Shown here in pieces: positions 46,860 through 59,279 of a stretch of DNA of 64,000 bases. The stretch's first letter is position 1, and the number at the start of each line of letters is the position of its first letter. The stretch spans positions 1 to 64,000 of the forward strand of contig JAVSML010018986.1 of assembly GCA_038503035.1 (NCBI GenBank). The letters run 5' to 3'. A model generated the notes under the pieces. It did not search any database. It was not told the origin of the DNA and was given only the letters and a program-made list of their open reading frames with translations. Both the position numbers and the translations under genes were made by a program. The DNA comes from Crocodylus rhombifer (Eukaryota > Chordata > Crocodylia > Crocodylidae).

Positions 46860-48397
46860 CTGCACTGTTGTTTGAGCAACGATTTTCAGTTTTAGCAGAA
46901 TTCATGCATATCACATATTGTAGGCTGATGTGCTTTTTCTGGATATTTATAGTATTTAATTCAGGTTATTATTAATATGAATATACTTTTTTTTACATGA
47001 TTGAGTTTGTGATGATTCCATTATTTATTTATGTAAAAGGCATAAATTACTGTGCTGAGGGTTTTCTTTAATTTGCTAAATCAAATGTCACAAATTCTCC
47101 TCTGTCCATGTCACCTGATCAGATTTTGATAACTTATGTTATTTGATTGCTCTGAGGATGAACATGCCATAGTTTATGCTTGTATGTAGACACAGTTCCT
47201 CCCCTGCAGGAGGTGTAAAGGTAAGGCACATCTCATACACTGAAGCTGTGTAACAACAAATAACTGAAATAATTTGTAAAAGCTGACCAAAATTCAATCA
47301 AATGTATGTTAAAATTTTTCCCCATAATTGTATCCTTTGGGGGGGAAGGAATAGGACACATCTCATACACTAGAAAATATGGTAGAAAAGTGGGTTTAGA
47401 CACTGGGACCCCAATAGAATGAGTATCTTATACATACACCTGTAGTGCTTAATTTTGCCTTCTGTTATATCACTGACTTCAATATGGCTTCAATTTGACC
47501 ACCTGCTCTACTATAAAACAGTCCTTTAGAATAAAGGGAGCTATACATAAAGTAATGTGTATGAAAATAAACGTTGCTCTTGATTGACTTGGCTTTACTG
47601 CATACATGTGTACATATGAACCATGGGGATATGCCATGTGGATGTAGTCTCTGCTTCCCATTGCCATGACATGACACATTAAAGCTTTCCAGGTCCAGTT
47701 TTCTATAAGTCTTTATTTTTAAAGGAGGAGCACCAGGAAAATCAACAGAGAGTCTCTTTAGACTAGAAACTGGGAACCGTTTGGCTGTTAGTATAAACTG
47801 AACTAAAGTGTTTTCAGCACATACTATGGAAAGCATGCTAGCTGCTTCTTTCCATTAGGTGTCTGTCTTACACCTTTTTTTGGAATGAGTGCTAAGAATA
47901 TTTGAGCCTGAACTTTATTTGCACGTTTTCTATCTTCTTACAAGATGTATTTTTTTCTTTCTTCAACTATAACTGTATCTGTGTCCTCCTCACAGTATGG
48001 CCAACTGTTTTTTTGCTACATACCTATACACAGTGTATTTTTTGTGGTGGGGACCTCATCTCCTTCCTAGTAGTGTGAGGTTTCTAGTGTACTTTGGAGT
48101 GCTGCAAAGTTAATAGTTAAAAATAAAAATGGTCCTCGGCAAGGTGCAATGCTGTGAGTTGTTGTGATACTGATTTTGTATAGCTCAAATAGGAAGACTA
48201 TGTGATATACCTTTCTTGTTTTAAATGGCCCCATATGTGAGCTTTTCAGGGCATAGGAAGAAACATTTAAAAAAAATAAATAACAGGAAGAAGAGCATTT
48301 TTATGACACTCTTACCCTGGTGTCAATATAAAGAAGTCTGTGGCAGAAGTACGAATATAACCGTGCTTTTCTGGAGCTGAATCTTACGCTTTAAACA
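46860..48397. other. AT-rich non-coding, unassigned
   Basis: A minus-strand open frame of 123 codons (47465-47836) has no motif I recognise and is probably chance. No repeat ends were found. Confidence 0.4.
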
Positions 48398-48423
48398 CAA
48401 AAGAAGGCCCTTTCTTACACTGA

Positions 48424-48912
48424 GGGGGGATCTACACGTGAAATTAATTAAATGCAATAAACTCCAGCGCGGCTCTCATTGGAGTTTATTGCTCCTGGGT
48501 GCAGTGTTTACATGTGCGCCCAAGATCGCAGTACGTTGAGCCAAGGCAGAGCGACCCTGGCTGGCAGGGAACCCCAGGGGTCACCCTGCCAGCCTAGGGC
48601 TGCTCCAAACCAGCTCAATGTGTTGCAGAGGCAGTGGATGGGTCATGAGGGTGCTACAGTGTGGAGCTAACTGGCTGGCAGCCCCACACTGTAGCACCCT
48701 TGTGCCCCAACCAGCCCCGGTCAGCACATACATGTGTGTTGTGGCAGAGTAGATAACTCCGCCATAGGATAGCACTTGAGTTAGGCAGTACTATCATATG
48801 ATGGAGTTACTTAGCTTACTCTGGCCTAATAGCACTGCCTGTGTAGATGCTGATGCTTTATGGTGGAGCTAACTAGTCAGCTCTGCAGTAAACGTCACAT
48901 GTAGATGCACCC
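48424..48912. mobile_element. Family-1 MITE, inverted relative to the 8409 copy
   Basis: Left terminus GGGGGATCTACACGTG, right terminus ACATGTAGATGCACCC. The reverse complement of 8409-8894 aligns along it: AGTTTATTGCTCC, CATGTGCGCCCAA, GGGTGCTACA, AGCACCC and a repeated GGATAGCA/GCAGTACTATC hairpin segment. It is 489 bp and non-coding. The 27 bp just outside its left end are shared with 45722-45748. Confidence 0.7.
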
Positions 48913-49349
48913 TCTGATTCTTTCATTACACAAGAGAGCTAAACACTGAAACTGCATGGGCAACTTTATTTACAGCATTTCCTATCTTCTCAGTGCTTTG
49001 TGTATGTAACCCACACATTCTTTCAAATTAGCTTTATTGTGTAATATAGTCTAGGCTTTTATTTTTTAAGTAAAAACTGGTAATAAGCAATTTTGTCATG
49101 TGGAATCACGTTTATGCTCTTCATGGATTATCAGCAGAATCTGAACCTTGAACCTTTACATCCACAACTCATATTTTTACAGCTTGAATTAAAGGAATAG
49201 AAGTAGTAAACTAGGGAAGATGTAATTCACACTCCATCAGCAGCTTTAACAGCTGCTTGCAAGACTGCAGAGGATGATTGGGAATCTGGATTCCTTGGTC
49301 CTGTTTCTGGCTTTGTAGAGAAGTGTGTTTCAGTGTGGTCAAGCACATA
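48913..49349. other. Non-coding, unassigned
   Basis: AT-rich spacer between a MITE and a MIR. Nothing is recognised. Confidence 0.4.
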
Positions 49350-49545
49350 GATTTGAAAGGCAGTGTGGTTAATGAGTGCAGCTTGGGTCTGCCCTATTTA
49401 AAACCTGGGGTTTATTTCCTGCTGTGTCATAAATGACAGCCTCTAAGTTAACCCATCTGTAAAATGTGGAGAATGAGTCTTGCCTGCCTCTTAATGAGGT
49501 CTGGCTGAATAATAAGGATTGTGCGATGCACAGAATTATTAACAT
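49350..49545 (+). mobile_element. MIR SINE, diverged
   Basis: AAGGCAGTGTGGTTAATGAG, a decayed middle, then CTCTAAGTTAACCCATCTGT, AAAATGTGGAGAATGAGTCT and TGCCTGCCTCTTAATGAG follow the MIR order. More diverged than the copy at 43645. Confidence 0.65.
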
Positions 49546-51429
49546 CAATCAAATGAAAAGCTAAGATCTAGAACTCATGTCTCTGCCCATCAGATCTTTT
49601 ACTAAGCCAAAGGTTATTTTACAGCAGCTAATTTGATTGTATGCTTCCTGGAGCCATAAAGAGTTGCATGAGGTGTAGAAGATGCTGAATAGGGTTAGCA
49701 TATAAGCAGTGCCATAGATCTTAGGGGTTTGCTTAGTGCATTTTGGTGAGGTTAGGAGCTTACTAGGGGCAGGTGGCTTATGGAAGATCTGTGGGGCTGG
49801 GATCATGCTCACAGAGGCCTAACTTGAAATGTTGGTACCCTGGGTGGTGCAGGGAAGGTGAGTGAGAGGGAGGGGGAGAAACTGAAAGAAAGCACTTACT
49901 TCTCTGTGCAGGAAGGGGCTACTGCAATTGTGATGGTAGTATGGGCTGCTGTCGCCTCAGCACAAGCTCCTGGAACAAGGGCTGCTATGGCAGCAGCAGC
50001 AGCGGTGTGGGCTCCCTGAGGATTACGAGTCCAGAGCGCTCTCTGATCCAGTGCCCAGGGCTGGTGTTCCACTCTCCCACTGCCGCCTTCAAGTTACACA
50101 ACTGCATGCTCATTAGAGTTGGCACAGAGGAAATTGTGAGGCTATACCATGTTCAATGCAGATTTAGCAGGACCTCTAACAAGCACTTTGAAAGCTGTCA
50201 TTTGGAAAAGCTCAAGAATCACATCAATCAGTGAGATCTCGATGTTTTTTATGGAGAAAGCAAAAAGTGACCCCAGGAATATCCCCTGCCAAATTTCAGT
50301 TTCCTACTCTGAAGCATGGAGGCTGTCAAGCACTTAAATGCATAATTAGGAGAGAGAAAAATAACATCTTTAGCTACTTATTTTCTCCTCTTCTCATTAT
50401 CAGGAATGATGGAATGACTGTGTTGTATTTGTTGAATTAAAAAAAAGACATGGAACGTTATCCTGAAGAATAAAAACTTGACAAAATTATAAGCAATTGA
50501 AAATGTAGGTCTATAATGAAGTGTTAGGCAACCTGCCAACATGTAATTGGCTGTACTTGCCAATGGGTATGGAAAGGGACTTGTCCTATGATCCCTCTCT
50601 AGGCAAAATATCCATTGAAACCAGTGGGAGATTTTTTTCTTTTTAGCGTAAAGTTGCTTTTGGAGTATTGTGACTTTTAAGGCCCACCTTAGTGGCAGGT
50701 TTGTGATGGACAAATACATCTTTTGAGGCCTTTGGTAGGGCATATATTTCATATAAGGAGACATCTCTTTATCTGGTATAAATTGTCATAGCTCTGTTGA
50801 GGTCAGTGGAGTTATAGCAGTGCACTTCAGCTGAGGTGCGAGGCTTTTTCAGGGACCGGAGCGGCATATGGATCCTCAGAAATGTGCTGGACTCTGCTGG
50901 CCAGTGTGGAAGGAAGGTGGAGCTATGCCCACCGTGCCCTTTTTCTTCATTACCTTTTTGGATTTCGCAGTGCTGTTGGAGATGGTAGATTCAAGGAACC
51001 ACAGCACCTCTGACTGTAACTGGATCCTTTTGGATAAGGCTCCATTACTGCTCCTCCCATTTTTCCTCACCAATAAGCAACAGTCACGATTTAGCCCTTT
51101 CACAATAGTGCTATGGAGCCTGTCATAGTGAACATTTAGTAGACATGAAATCTGTGCACATACCTTGCAAATATTTTGCTCTGATTATCAGTAATGCATC
51201 ATATTCGATAAGGACATAATGCAGTGTGGCAGAGGTGGGCATATCATAGATGGAGGAGGAGAAGAGTAAAAGACTGTCATATGTAAGCTATTAGTGTAAT
51301 TGTATTTTTAAAGCAGTGTCTTAAATTAGTTACTTGAACCATGATTTCAGCTTTCATAGAAGCAATAGTATAAAATAATTTATATGAAGGCATCAATCTT
51401 TTGTTTAAGTCAACAGTACATACAGCATT
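49546..51429. other. Mixed non-coding; one unexplained open frame
   Basis: The plus-strand frame 49941-50234 (97 codons) begins MGCCRLSTSSWNKGCYGSSS. It is GC-richer than its flanks and has a short (CAG)n-like serine stretch, but no domain I recognise. Another frame at 50868-51128 is hydrophobic and also unrecognised. An old repeat piece with GAGGTCAGTGGAGTTATAGC lies at about 50799. No splice or promoter evidence supports a gene. Confidence 0.35.
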
Positions 51430-51990
51430 TTGAATTTGTTTTTTTTATTACTGAAATCACATAATCTATGAGGCATACTTGGTCATGAAGTAGTTGTTAT
51501 TAAAATATAATATCATGTTCATCTATGATTATTATTTTAATTCAGTGCTTGGTTGACTTATACAAAACTGCCTGAACTCTTTCAGTAACCACTCTCCATT
51601 CGCCTACATTACATTTAATTTATACCAAGATGATAAAAAATTTGATTTATTTTACAACAGATCAGTAATTGTGCTCTACAAATAAGTCCGTAATGATAAT
51701 CAACAGCATTTTCAACATAATTTAATTTGTCTTCTCCCGAGAGGTAGTTAAATGCAGTAATAATAACACTACTGTTATGGACTCTGCTGCAGTTAATCAT
51801 GGCCTGAATATGCAGACAGCCCCAATATTGTATTGACAGAAATTAAATTAACCATCAGCTTGGGCAATCAGTGGCTGTACAGCTATTAAAAGTAATAAAG
51901 GCAACAAACCCCAACCATAGCCAATTACATTTTGACATATAAATGAAAAAAGACAGATGCTTTTGATTTGAAATTTTTATTTCATTGAAA
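51430..51990. other. Candidate conserved non-coding element
   Basis: Complex AT-rich sequence free of transposon motifs and simple repeats, rich in TAAT/ATTA words (for example TAATGATAATCAACAGC and GAAATTAAATTAACCATCAG). This is only a composition-based suspicion. Confidence 0.3.
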
Positions 51991-54144
51991 GTAAGGAAGA
52001 TGTATCTTTTCATATACATCATTTCCTGTGCCTTAATTAACCAATAATACACACCACAGGCTAAGAGCCATACTGAAATAATGTAATATCATAGGTATTT
52101 TTTGAATACCTCCCATCACTGACACTGTTATCTCACCACACTGTGCGCCATGGAATATCATATTGTTTCTACAAAAGGTAAGATCAAGATACATGTAAAA
52201 TACTGGAGTGAAACTTGTATTTTAAAAATATTTTTTCCATTAAAAACATTTTCATTATTTCAGAATGTATCCCATTAAGTTGTAATGTAGGCTGTTTTAC
52301 TTAAAATCATGATTGGAAAATAAGCCAAGCCTCCACATTTTCAAAAATGACTGGTGATTTGAGGTAATTTTGAGAGGGTATGATTTTCAGAAGATGGATG
52401 CTCTGTACTTGAAGGTCCCAAATAACTAGTTACCTTTAAACTCTGGGTTAAAGTACATTTTATTTATTTATTTATTTATTTTCAGAAAGAAACAGAATAG
52501 TTTATTCTTCTCCAGATATCTGGGGTTTTAATCAGAAAACTAGTGTTTTGCCTTGTCTGTGCAGTAGAATTTCTCCCAGGAACACAATCTGGGCAAGTGA
52601 ATGGAATTAGTTTCTTTTGTTTGAAAATGTATTAGGAAACATCTCAAGGCTTAAAGAAAAGACAATAAATACTTATTGTTGGGATACTTAAACATATCCA
52701 AATCAGATTTATATTTTAAGACTACTAGTTTGACTCAAGATTGCTTAGCTTCTGCTTTTAGATGTCATAGACAGGAGAAGCTTATCTAGAACTTTGTAGA
52801 AAATGTGCATGTTTTCCAGCTCGATGGAACTTTTCTCTTCCAGGCCAATGACCAATTCACTGATGGTGGAAGGGGTAGGTAGACTTTTGTGCTTTGGAAC
52901 TGAATTTGGTTTCCAAATCTAATAGAAATCTGTGATAAGCCTGATTCAATTAAGAGCTCAAACAAGCATCTGACTTGGTGCAACTGTTTATTGGACTCTG
53001 TGACCACTGATGTTCTGAGGTGCTTTGCTAGACAGGGACCTTAGTGAGAAGGTGAAAATCCTTCTCCTGTAAATCTTTCTCTACTTGTTAAGTTATTAGG
53101 CTCAATATGGTTTATTTACACAGGAGGGAAGAATCCTGCCAGCTGCAGGAACTGCTGGGTTCAATTTGATGGCCTATGTTATGCAGGTCAAGCAAGATTG
53201 CTCATAGCATCTTAGAAAGTTCCATTTGACCTTCAAACCTATCAATCAAAGCCCTTAATAAAGTTTGCCAAAGGAAAAGGCAAATTTTAGAGCAGCCGTG
53301 ACTATACAGGTGAAGAAATACAGGGAAGAACCCAAAAGACGCTATAATCTTTCTCTAAACAGTTGTAAAATGAAATGTATTTACATTTTTATTTATAAAA
53401 TAAATATACATAATAAATATTCTTTAGCATATGTGACGGGTACATGATATTCAGATTTTTTTAGCTCTCATTTCAGATCGACTCAACTTGCATACTATTT
53501 TACCACCTGCTAGGAATCATCAGTCTTTAACTCAAAACAGCAGAAGTTTAATGATGTATCAATGGCATCATATATTTCTCCTAAGTATGTATGGGGGTGA
53601 GTAGATGCGTAAATATGAACATATCTGATGATAACATGCTGTCAAATGTTATGTTTAGTATTTTTTCAACTTTAAGATATGTCACTTAAAGCATAATGCA
53701 AATGTTCTTAAAGTAGTACAGGATTAAAAAACTTCTATTCCTACACATACTTTAGCATTTCATTTTTTAGCAGAGTTATTTGAAAGAGTTCCTTTTTCTG
53801 GAAAACAGTGGTTTTGTAAATATATAGGGCACAAGAGCAGGTATCTATTATGACACTTCACTTATGAGGAAAGACTGATACATCATTCATGGCTATTTCA
53901 GTGATGAGTTACCTCTCCCCTCTGTATCCATAAAGAGGCATGTCATAACAGAGATCAACCATCATTATGAAATATTTTTTTTCTCCATACAGCATGTGTT
54001 TATAAACGGTGTTGATTGCTGACAAGAACTCAGATGGTTCCTGGTACTCACAGAGCAGGGAGTTGCCGCTTTCAAAATGAGAATTATGTTTAGTGTATTC
54101 TCGCTTCCATTGCTTTGTTATTATGAAAATCTGGAAAAGAACAG
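51991..54144. other. AT-rich non-coding with small repeats
   Basis: A (TTTA)n tract lies at about 52458-52480. GATGGCCTATGTTATGCAGG near 53169 resembles an old CR1/L3-type tail. No gene recognised. Confidence 0.4.
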
Positions 54145-54345
54145 ATTACCAGGAACTTGAGAGATGCCAGAATTGTTACACTGTTCAAGAAAGGAGATAG
54201 ATCGGATTGCAGCAATTATCGTGGTATTGCACTTCTGTCTATAGCTGGGAAGATGCTTGCCTGTATTCTCCTCAGTAGAATTACCTTCCTAGCTGAGGAG
54301 ATTCAACCCAAGTCCCAGTGTGGCTTCAGAACACACAGAGGTATA
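54145..54345 (+). pseudogene. Old non-CR1 LINE reverse transcriptase, 5' piece
   Basis: Codes MRDARIVTLFKKGDRSDCSN, YRGIALLSIAGKMLACIL and PKSQCGFRTHRG, the finger region and motif blocks before the active site. The wording D-C-x-N-Y-R-G-I-x-L-L-S and S-Q-C-G-F-R is unlike CR1 (which has NYRPISL and SQHGF). It recalls the RTE-like or related clades found in many animals. The text stops at GFRTHRG and resumes at about 56127 with NTIDMIFVAKELQ, so the two pieces were once continuous. The clade assignment is tentative. Confidence 0.6.
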
Positions 54346-56110
54346 ATATCATATTCACTTGAATATAAGATTTCCCCAGTAATTTGATATCATATATGGA
54401 ACATGTATAAACCTGCTATAATTTTTCCAGGTATAGAATCTAATTATTGGACGTTTGCCTTGAATTTGTCCCCTTCCCACTGTTACAGCAGGGAAATTGA
54501 ATCTGGGGGAGTTAGGTGGCTCCTTTGTCCTCTGCTCCACCTCCCTAACTTCTTCCCCCTGCAGTCCCTTTCCTTCCCCCCAACTCTCCCTTACTATCAG
54601 CCCCTGCTCTTCCTGAGCACATGGAAATGAGAGGCAAATCTGAAAACACTGACTTTGAAATAAACATGGCTAGGTACCCATCGACTTAGTTCATCCATAA
54701 TTTGTCCATTTTACCCTTTTTTAAAACTGCTGCATATTTTAGCACAGGTACTCCATAAACACACTTTTAAGCAGCCCTTTTGTACCTCTTTATATATAGT
54801 ACAAACTATGCATGATATTAATACAAAGCCAAATGACTCATCATTTACCATATAGTTCGTTGGGCTGGGCCCCAGCAGAATCAACAGCATTTGAAAGTAT
54901 AGTGACCCCATAGCTCAGCACTGCTCAGTATGTAGTATGTGTGTACTCCAGTTACCACCTACAGATTTGCACCCCCCCCCACACCTATGACTGAAACTGG
55001 GTATTATTGGCAGGAGTCTTGGGGTTCTCCAAAAATTTATATGCACATGAGGTGCAGGGCAACCTGGCCTGGCTCCACCTCATGGAGTGTGAGGCCACAC
55101 TAATCATGTCCAACAGGCTGAGAGAGGGGGTGACAGGGATTTTGGATGAACCGTTTGAGGCCCCATTTCATGATGTTTGCCAGACATTTAAGGCTGGTGA
55201 AGAAATTTGAATCACTGGAAATGGGAAATAAAGTCACAGATTAACTGTGGGAGTGAAGAGGAAGTTAAAATGTATTCAAAGTAGTGACTCAACATGACTT
55301 GAAAAAGAATTGGTGGTGAGGGGGACCGAGTGCAATGGACACTGCCATATATTTTATTCAGATGATCTGCACTAATCTATCCTTATGGTAGTTTCCGGAG
55401 TTGGTGGCACATGCTTTGTGGAACTGTTTTTATGCACAAAAGGTGTGGGAGAAGGTAGCCACCTATTTGAAGGAGACAGGAAGGGGAACGGGGATCACTA
55501 TCGAAAATGTTCCCTATGGGTTAACGGGGGGACGGATGGGTCATGGGGTGTGAGGGTCCTTATCATGTGCACCAAAGTAGCACTATGGAAAGTGCGTTCC
55601 CTGTTGGCACTAAAGGGCTCGTGCTTTTTAACATCAGAGTGTTTGCAGTTAGCAATGCATGAGCTGCACTTCTATAGAGGCAGAGAAAAGCATGGGACGG
55701 AAGGAGGGGATACAGCGCTCTGGCAAGCGCTGGACTTCAGGGGGTTGTTTCAGCCCTGTATAGGTATAGGATAGAGTAAGGGACAGCCTTTCTTGTCAGA
55801 AGAGTGGGTGAGGGCTTTGTCAGTACCTTTCTGTTAAGTATTGATGTGTGAACCTGTAATTATATAAGAAACAAGGGTAAGATGTTCACTGAATAACACT
55901 GGAGTTTTAAGCAAAGTGAACGAGATGCTGTTTATCATGTGACTATTATGTAATTTCTTGATATTGTATTTGTATTCCCCTTGTGAGGTCTCAGGCGGGG
56001 TCCTTTTTAAAAATGTCTGATATTGCCTGTTTTCTAATAAAATGTTACCAAAAAAAAAAGTTTCCTATCAGTATGTTTGTGTTTTATAATCATGCTCAGT
56101 GTTCACTGCA
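54346..56110 (+). mobile_element. Insertion splitting the old LINE, with an L1/Tx1-like 3' end
   Basis: About 1.77 kb separates the two halves of the LINE. The 3' part codes LVAHALWNCFYAQKVWEKVA and, after a frame change, VALWKVRSLLALKG, as in the C-terminus of L1/Tx1-clade ORF2. It ends with AATAAAATG and an A-run (56040-56059). An upstream piece at 55007-55207 (GFSKNLYAHEVQGNLAWLHL) may be the region before the reverse transcriptase, in which case the core is deleted. The 54346-54400 text (CACTTGAATATAAGA) resembles the pogo terminus at 59025, so more than one element may be involved. A pyrimidine-rich patch lies at about 54465-54620. Confidence 0.5.
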
Positions 56111-56119
56111 TTTAGTTAA

Positions 56120-57690
56120 CTTCATAGGCGTGAATACAATAGATATGATCTTTGTTGCTAAAGAGCTGCAGAAGTGCCACAAGTGACATCAGCATCTTTA
56201 AATGGCCATTACTAACCTGACCAAGACCTTTGAAACAAATACCAGAGAGGCCATATGGAAGATCATGACGAGATTTATATGCCCACAAAAATTTGTTATC
56301 AATATCAGACTTCTTCACAATGACATGACAGCAAACATCCTAAGCAATGGTTCAGAAATGAACCTCTTCACTAATTAAAATTGGAGGCAAGCAAGGATGT
56401 GTGATTGCACCACTTTTTCCTATCTATATCAAAGCTAGTCCACATCTCATTGGTGATAGACTTCCACTTGGAATCAACATCCACTATCTCATGGATGAGA
56501 ATATCTTTAACATCAACTAGTTACATTCCAAATCCAAGAAAACCAACTCATCCATTACTGGTCTTCAGTATGCTGATAGTTATGCTGTGTGCCCACTCAA
56601 CTGAACAGCTCCTGATCATTCTTGATTGCTTCTGTAAAGTATGTGAAATACCAAGACTCACCGTAATCGTCATGAAAACCAAGATCCTTTACCAGTCCAC
56701 CCCAAAACAACCAGCTGCTCCTCCACATATTACAATCCTTAGAGAATATTGAGTATTTCTCCTAGCTAGGTAGCTACCTTGTCCAAAAAGTAAGCATAAG
56801 AAACAATATTCAACACTGGATAAAATTTTCCAGTGTTTTCTTTAGACATCTCCAAAACCATGCCTTTGATCATGATATCATGATATCAGGATCCAAAACA
56901 AAATTCTGATCCATCAGGCTACTGTCATCCCTACCCTGTTTTATGGGTGTGAAACTTGGATGACATATCAGAAACACCTGAACGTTTGGGGACATCACCA
57001 TCAGTGATGTCTTCAGAAAATCCTCCATTTCATTTGGAAGGACAGAAGAATGAATGCAAGCATTCTGGCTTAAGCAAATGCCACCAGCATTGGTTTATAT
57101 GGTACGAGCTCTGTTGGACAGGATGTGTCATAAGGTAGCCTGAAAGTCAACTTTGAAAACAGGTCTTATACTCCCCACTCACCAGTGGTCACCACTACAG
57201 AGGTGATCAAAAGAGGAAATTCAAGGATATCTTGAAGACCAATCTGAAGAAATGCAATATTATCATCAATACCTGAGAGATTCAAGTACTGAACTGTCCA
57301 CAGTGGTGCTGGATATACAAGGTATTGATCATTTTGAGCAAACTCACCTCAGTATGGAGGCAAATAGATGAGAGAGACAAATGGAAAGAGCTGTAACCCA
57401 GCATCATCAGGATCTACTCCTGCCTCCCAGAACTATGTGCCATGGCTGCAGTCAACCATGAGGATCTCAGATTGGCTTTCTTGTTCGTCTGTGGACTCAT
57501 CAATGATTTCCCTGTTTACTGAAAGATTGCCATCCTCATATCAAGGGACTTCCACCGCTGCTTCCCAATTCTTCCTGGTTTATTTCCTTGAGTTTCCCTA
57601 AAGCAGCCCACTGCCTTAAAATTTACATTAGTAATGCTGTGACCTTATGTAGTCATATTGCTATTAATCAGCACGAAGAAGAAGAAGAAG
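56120..57690 (+). pseudogene. Old non-CR1 LINE reverse transcriptase, 3' piece
   Basis: Continues the LINE from 54345 in broken frames: NTIDMIFVAKELQKC, then a motif A-like NLTKTFETNTREAIWKI, FICPQKFVINIRLLHNDMT, and a motif C that reads LQYADS (56563-56580) where active elements have YADD, so a catalytic Asp is lost. MKTKILYQSTPKQPAAPP and FYGCETWMTYQKHLN follow, typical of the C-terminal half. The element ends in (GAA)n at about 57674-57690, the kind of 3' microsatellite seen in RTE-like LINEs. Many stops and shifts mark it as very old. Confidence 0.62.
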
Positions 57691-57757
57691 ATGGGGACAC
57701 AAAAGATGGAAGTTAAGTGTCAGCCTTCAACATTAATAGCTTTAAATGAGTTTAATG

Positions 57758-58022
57758 GATTTCATAGATTTCATAAACATTAGGGCTGGAAGGGACCTCA
57801 CAAAATCATTGGGTCCTGCCCCCTGCCCAAGGGGCAGGAAGTCAGCTGGGGTCAGATCACCCCAGCAAGATAAGCATCCAAGCATTTCTTAAAGACATTC
57901 AGAATAGGTGCTTGCACCACTTCTGGGGGAGTCTATGCCAGAGTCTGGAGACTCGGATGGTAAATAAGTTTTTCCTTATGTCCAGTCTAAAATGGTGTTT
58001 CAGAAGTTTGTGACTGTTGAGT
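57758..58022 (-). mobile_element. CR1 3' end, minus strand
   Basis: Starts at the tail (TTTCATAGATTTCATAAAC, the reverse complement of a CR1 end repeat), then TAGGGCTGGAAGGGACCTCA, TGCCCAAGGGGCAGGAAGTC, and the reverse complement of the ORF2 C-terminus (AGCAAGATAAGCATCCAAGC, TTGCACCACTTCTGG). Severely 5'-truncated. Confidence 0.85.
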
Positions 58023-59024
58023 TAATTGGGATACCTACCTTCTTTAAATTACAGGGGACCAAGGAAGGAGGATTCAGGCCTGACATGAGTTGAATAAAAG
58101 GCTAAGAATAATTTTAAGGCTAATTCCATGTAACTCCCATGATGCATGGGATTCAATACATTTCCCACCCCCATGGGTTCAGTCATGGGCTTCCTTAACA
58201 TGCACAAACCAAGAAGTTTAGAATATCTGCATTAGATATCATACACATTTCAACAAAGTAAGTGTTCTTTCCTTTTCTAAATGTAACTAACCACATTTGT
58301 AAATGTGGTTAGTTACAATCACATTCCCAGGGTATTGTGAGGAATGTAGAACAAACCATTAGGCTCTTGCCAGTTTTATTCTACAGGAGAAATTCCCTCC
58401 CATTTCACAAGGGTGATCTGACCAAACCCTCTGTGAATCTAGAAGTAGGGTTGAATGGGAGCAAAAATGGCTGCCAGAGCTAATGCCCCATGGCAGACAT
58501 TGCATTTGTTGTGCATTGCATATGAGTATTAAAAGACAAATCATAACATGCCTGCTGGTAATATGTAAAAATGATCATGGGATAGGTCCATGCTGGAAAG
58601 ACATTACTGCTCACTGAGGGCACACATTCGTGGGACCCAATCTACAACTAGTCAGCTTACTTTAAGTTTCATGATCATAGATTGGGCTCCACTTATGCAG
58701 ATGTTTGCTGGTGCTTGAAGCTATGCCAGGAAGTAAGGAAGTCCGAGTGGGGAGAGAGGCAGATGGGATTGAGGGAGTTAGTGGAGGGGTCAACAGGATC
58801 AGGGAGTCTGGTGTGTCTGTGGGAGAGAGGTGGGTGAGTCCATGGGGACAGGTTGTCTGTCGTGGGGTTCAGGGAGCTAAAAAAGCCTGGCCAGGGCTGC
58901 GTGGGGGGGGGGGCGGGGCAGGGAGGTAGGAAGACTGCAGTCTCGGGGATGGGGTGACTGGCTGGGCTTTCCTAACCCCAGGGCTGCACTCTGAACATGT
59001 ACTGATGTTTGTTAGATCAGGCTA
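58023..59024. other. Non-coding, with a perfect palindrome and a G-rich tail
   Basis: The 36-bp palindrome at 58282-58317 is listed separately. A G-rich stretch with a G-run at about 58903-58914 lies just before the pogo element, with wording like the transposon segment at 37330-37430. Confidence 0.4.
58282..58317. repeat. Near-perfect palindrome, 17-bp arms
   Basis: TGTAACTAACCACATTT (58282-58298) and AAATGTGGTTAGTTACA (58301-58317) are exact reverse complements separated by GT. No transposon around it explains it. Confidence 0.9.
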
Positions 59025-59279
59025 CTGTATTTACTTGAATCTAGGATGACCCTGAATTTAAGGTGACCCTCCAGTAATTAGATTCCACACAAGGGAAATT
59101 TTTAATTTGGTATTATTTTTAATAGACCTACTGACAAAAACTATAGCAATGCCAGTAAGTCATAAATTCAATGTTAGCTTCATTTCAATTCAAACATTAA
59201 CTTAGTCTATGTAAGCTTCTGTCCAGAACCTGGTGAATGCTACTCCTTTCTTAGAGCTTACAACTTAGGACTCTCCACT

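Noticed and set aside
47465..47836. 123-codon minus-strand frame as a possible gene
   Set aside because: No recognised domain, no splice or start context, AT-rich surroundings; likely chance.
50868..51128. Hydrophobic 86-codon plus-strand frame as a small membrane protein
   Set aside because: T-rich sequence gives Phe/Leu by composition, with overlapping opposite-strand frame and no supporting context.
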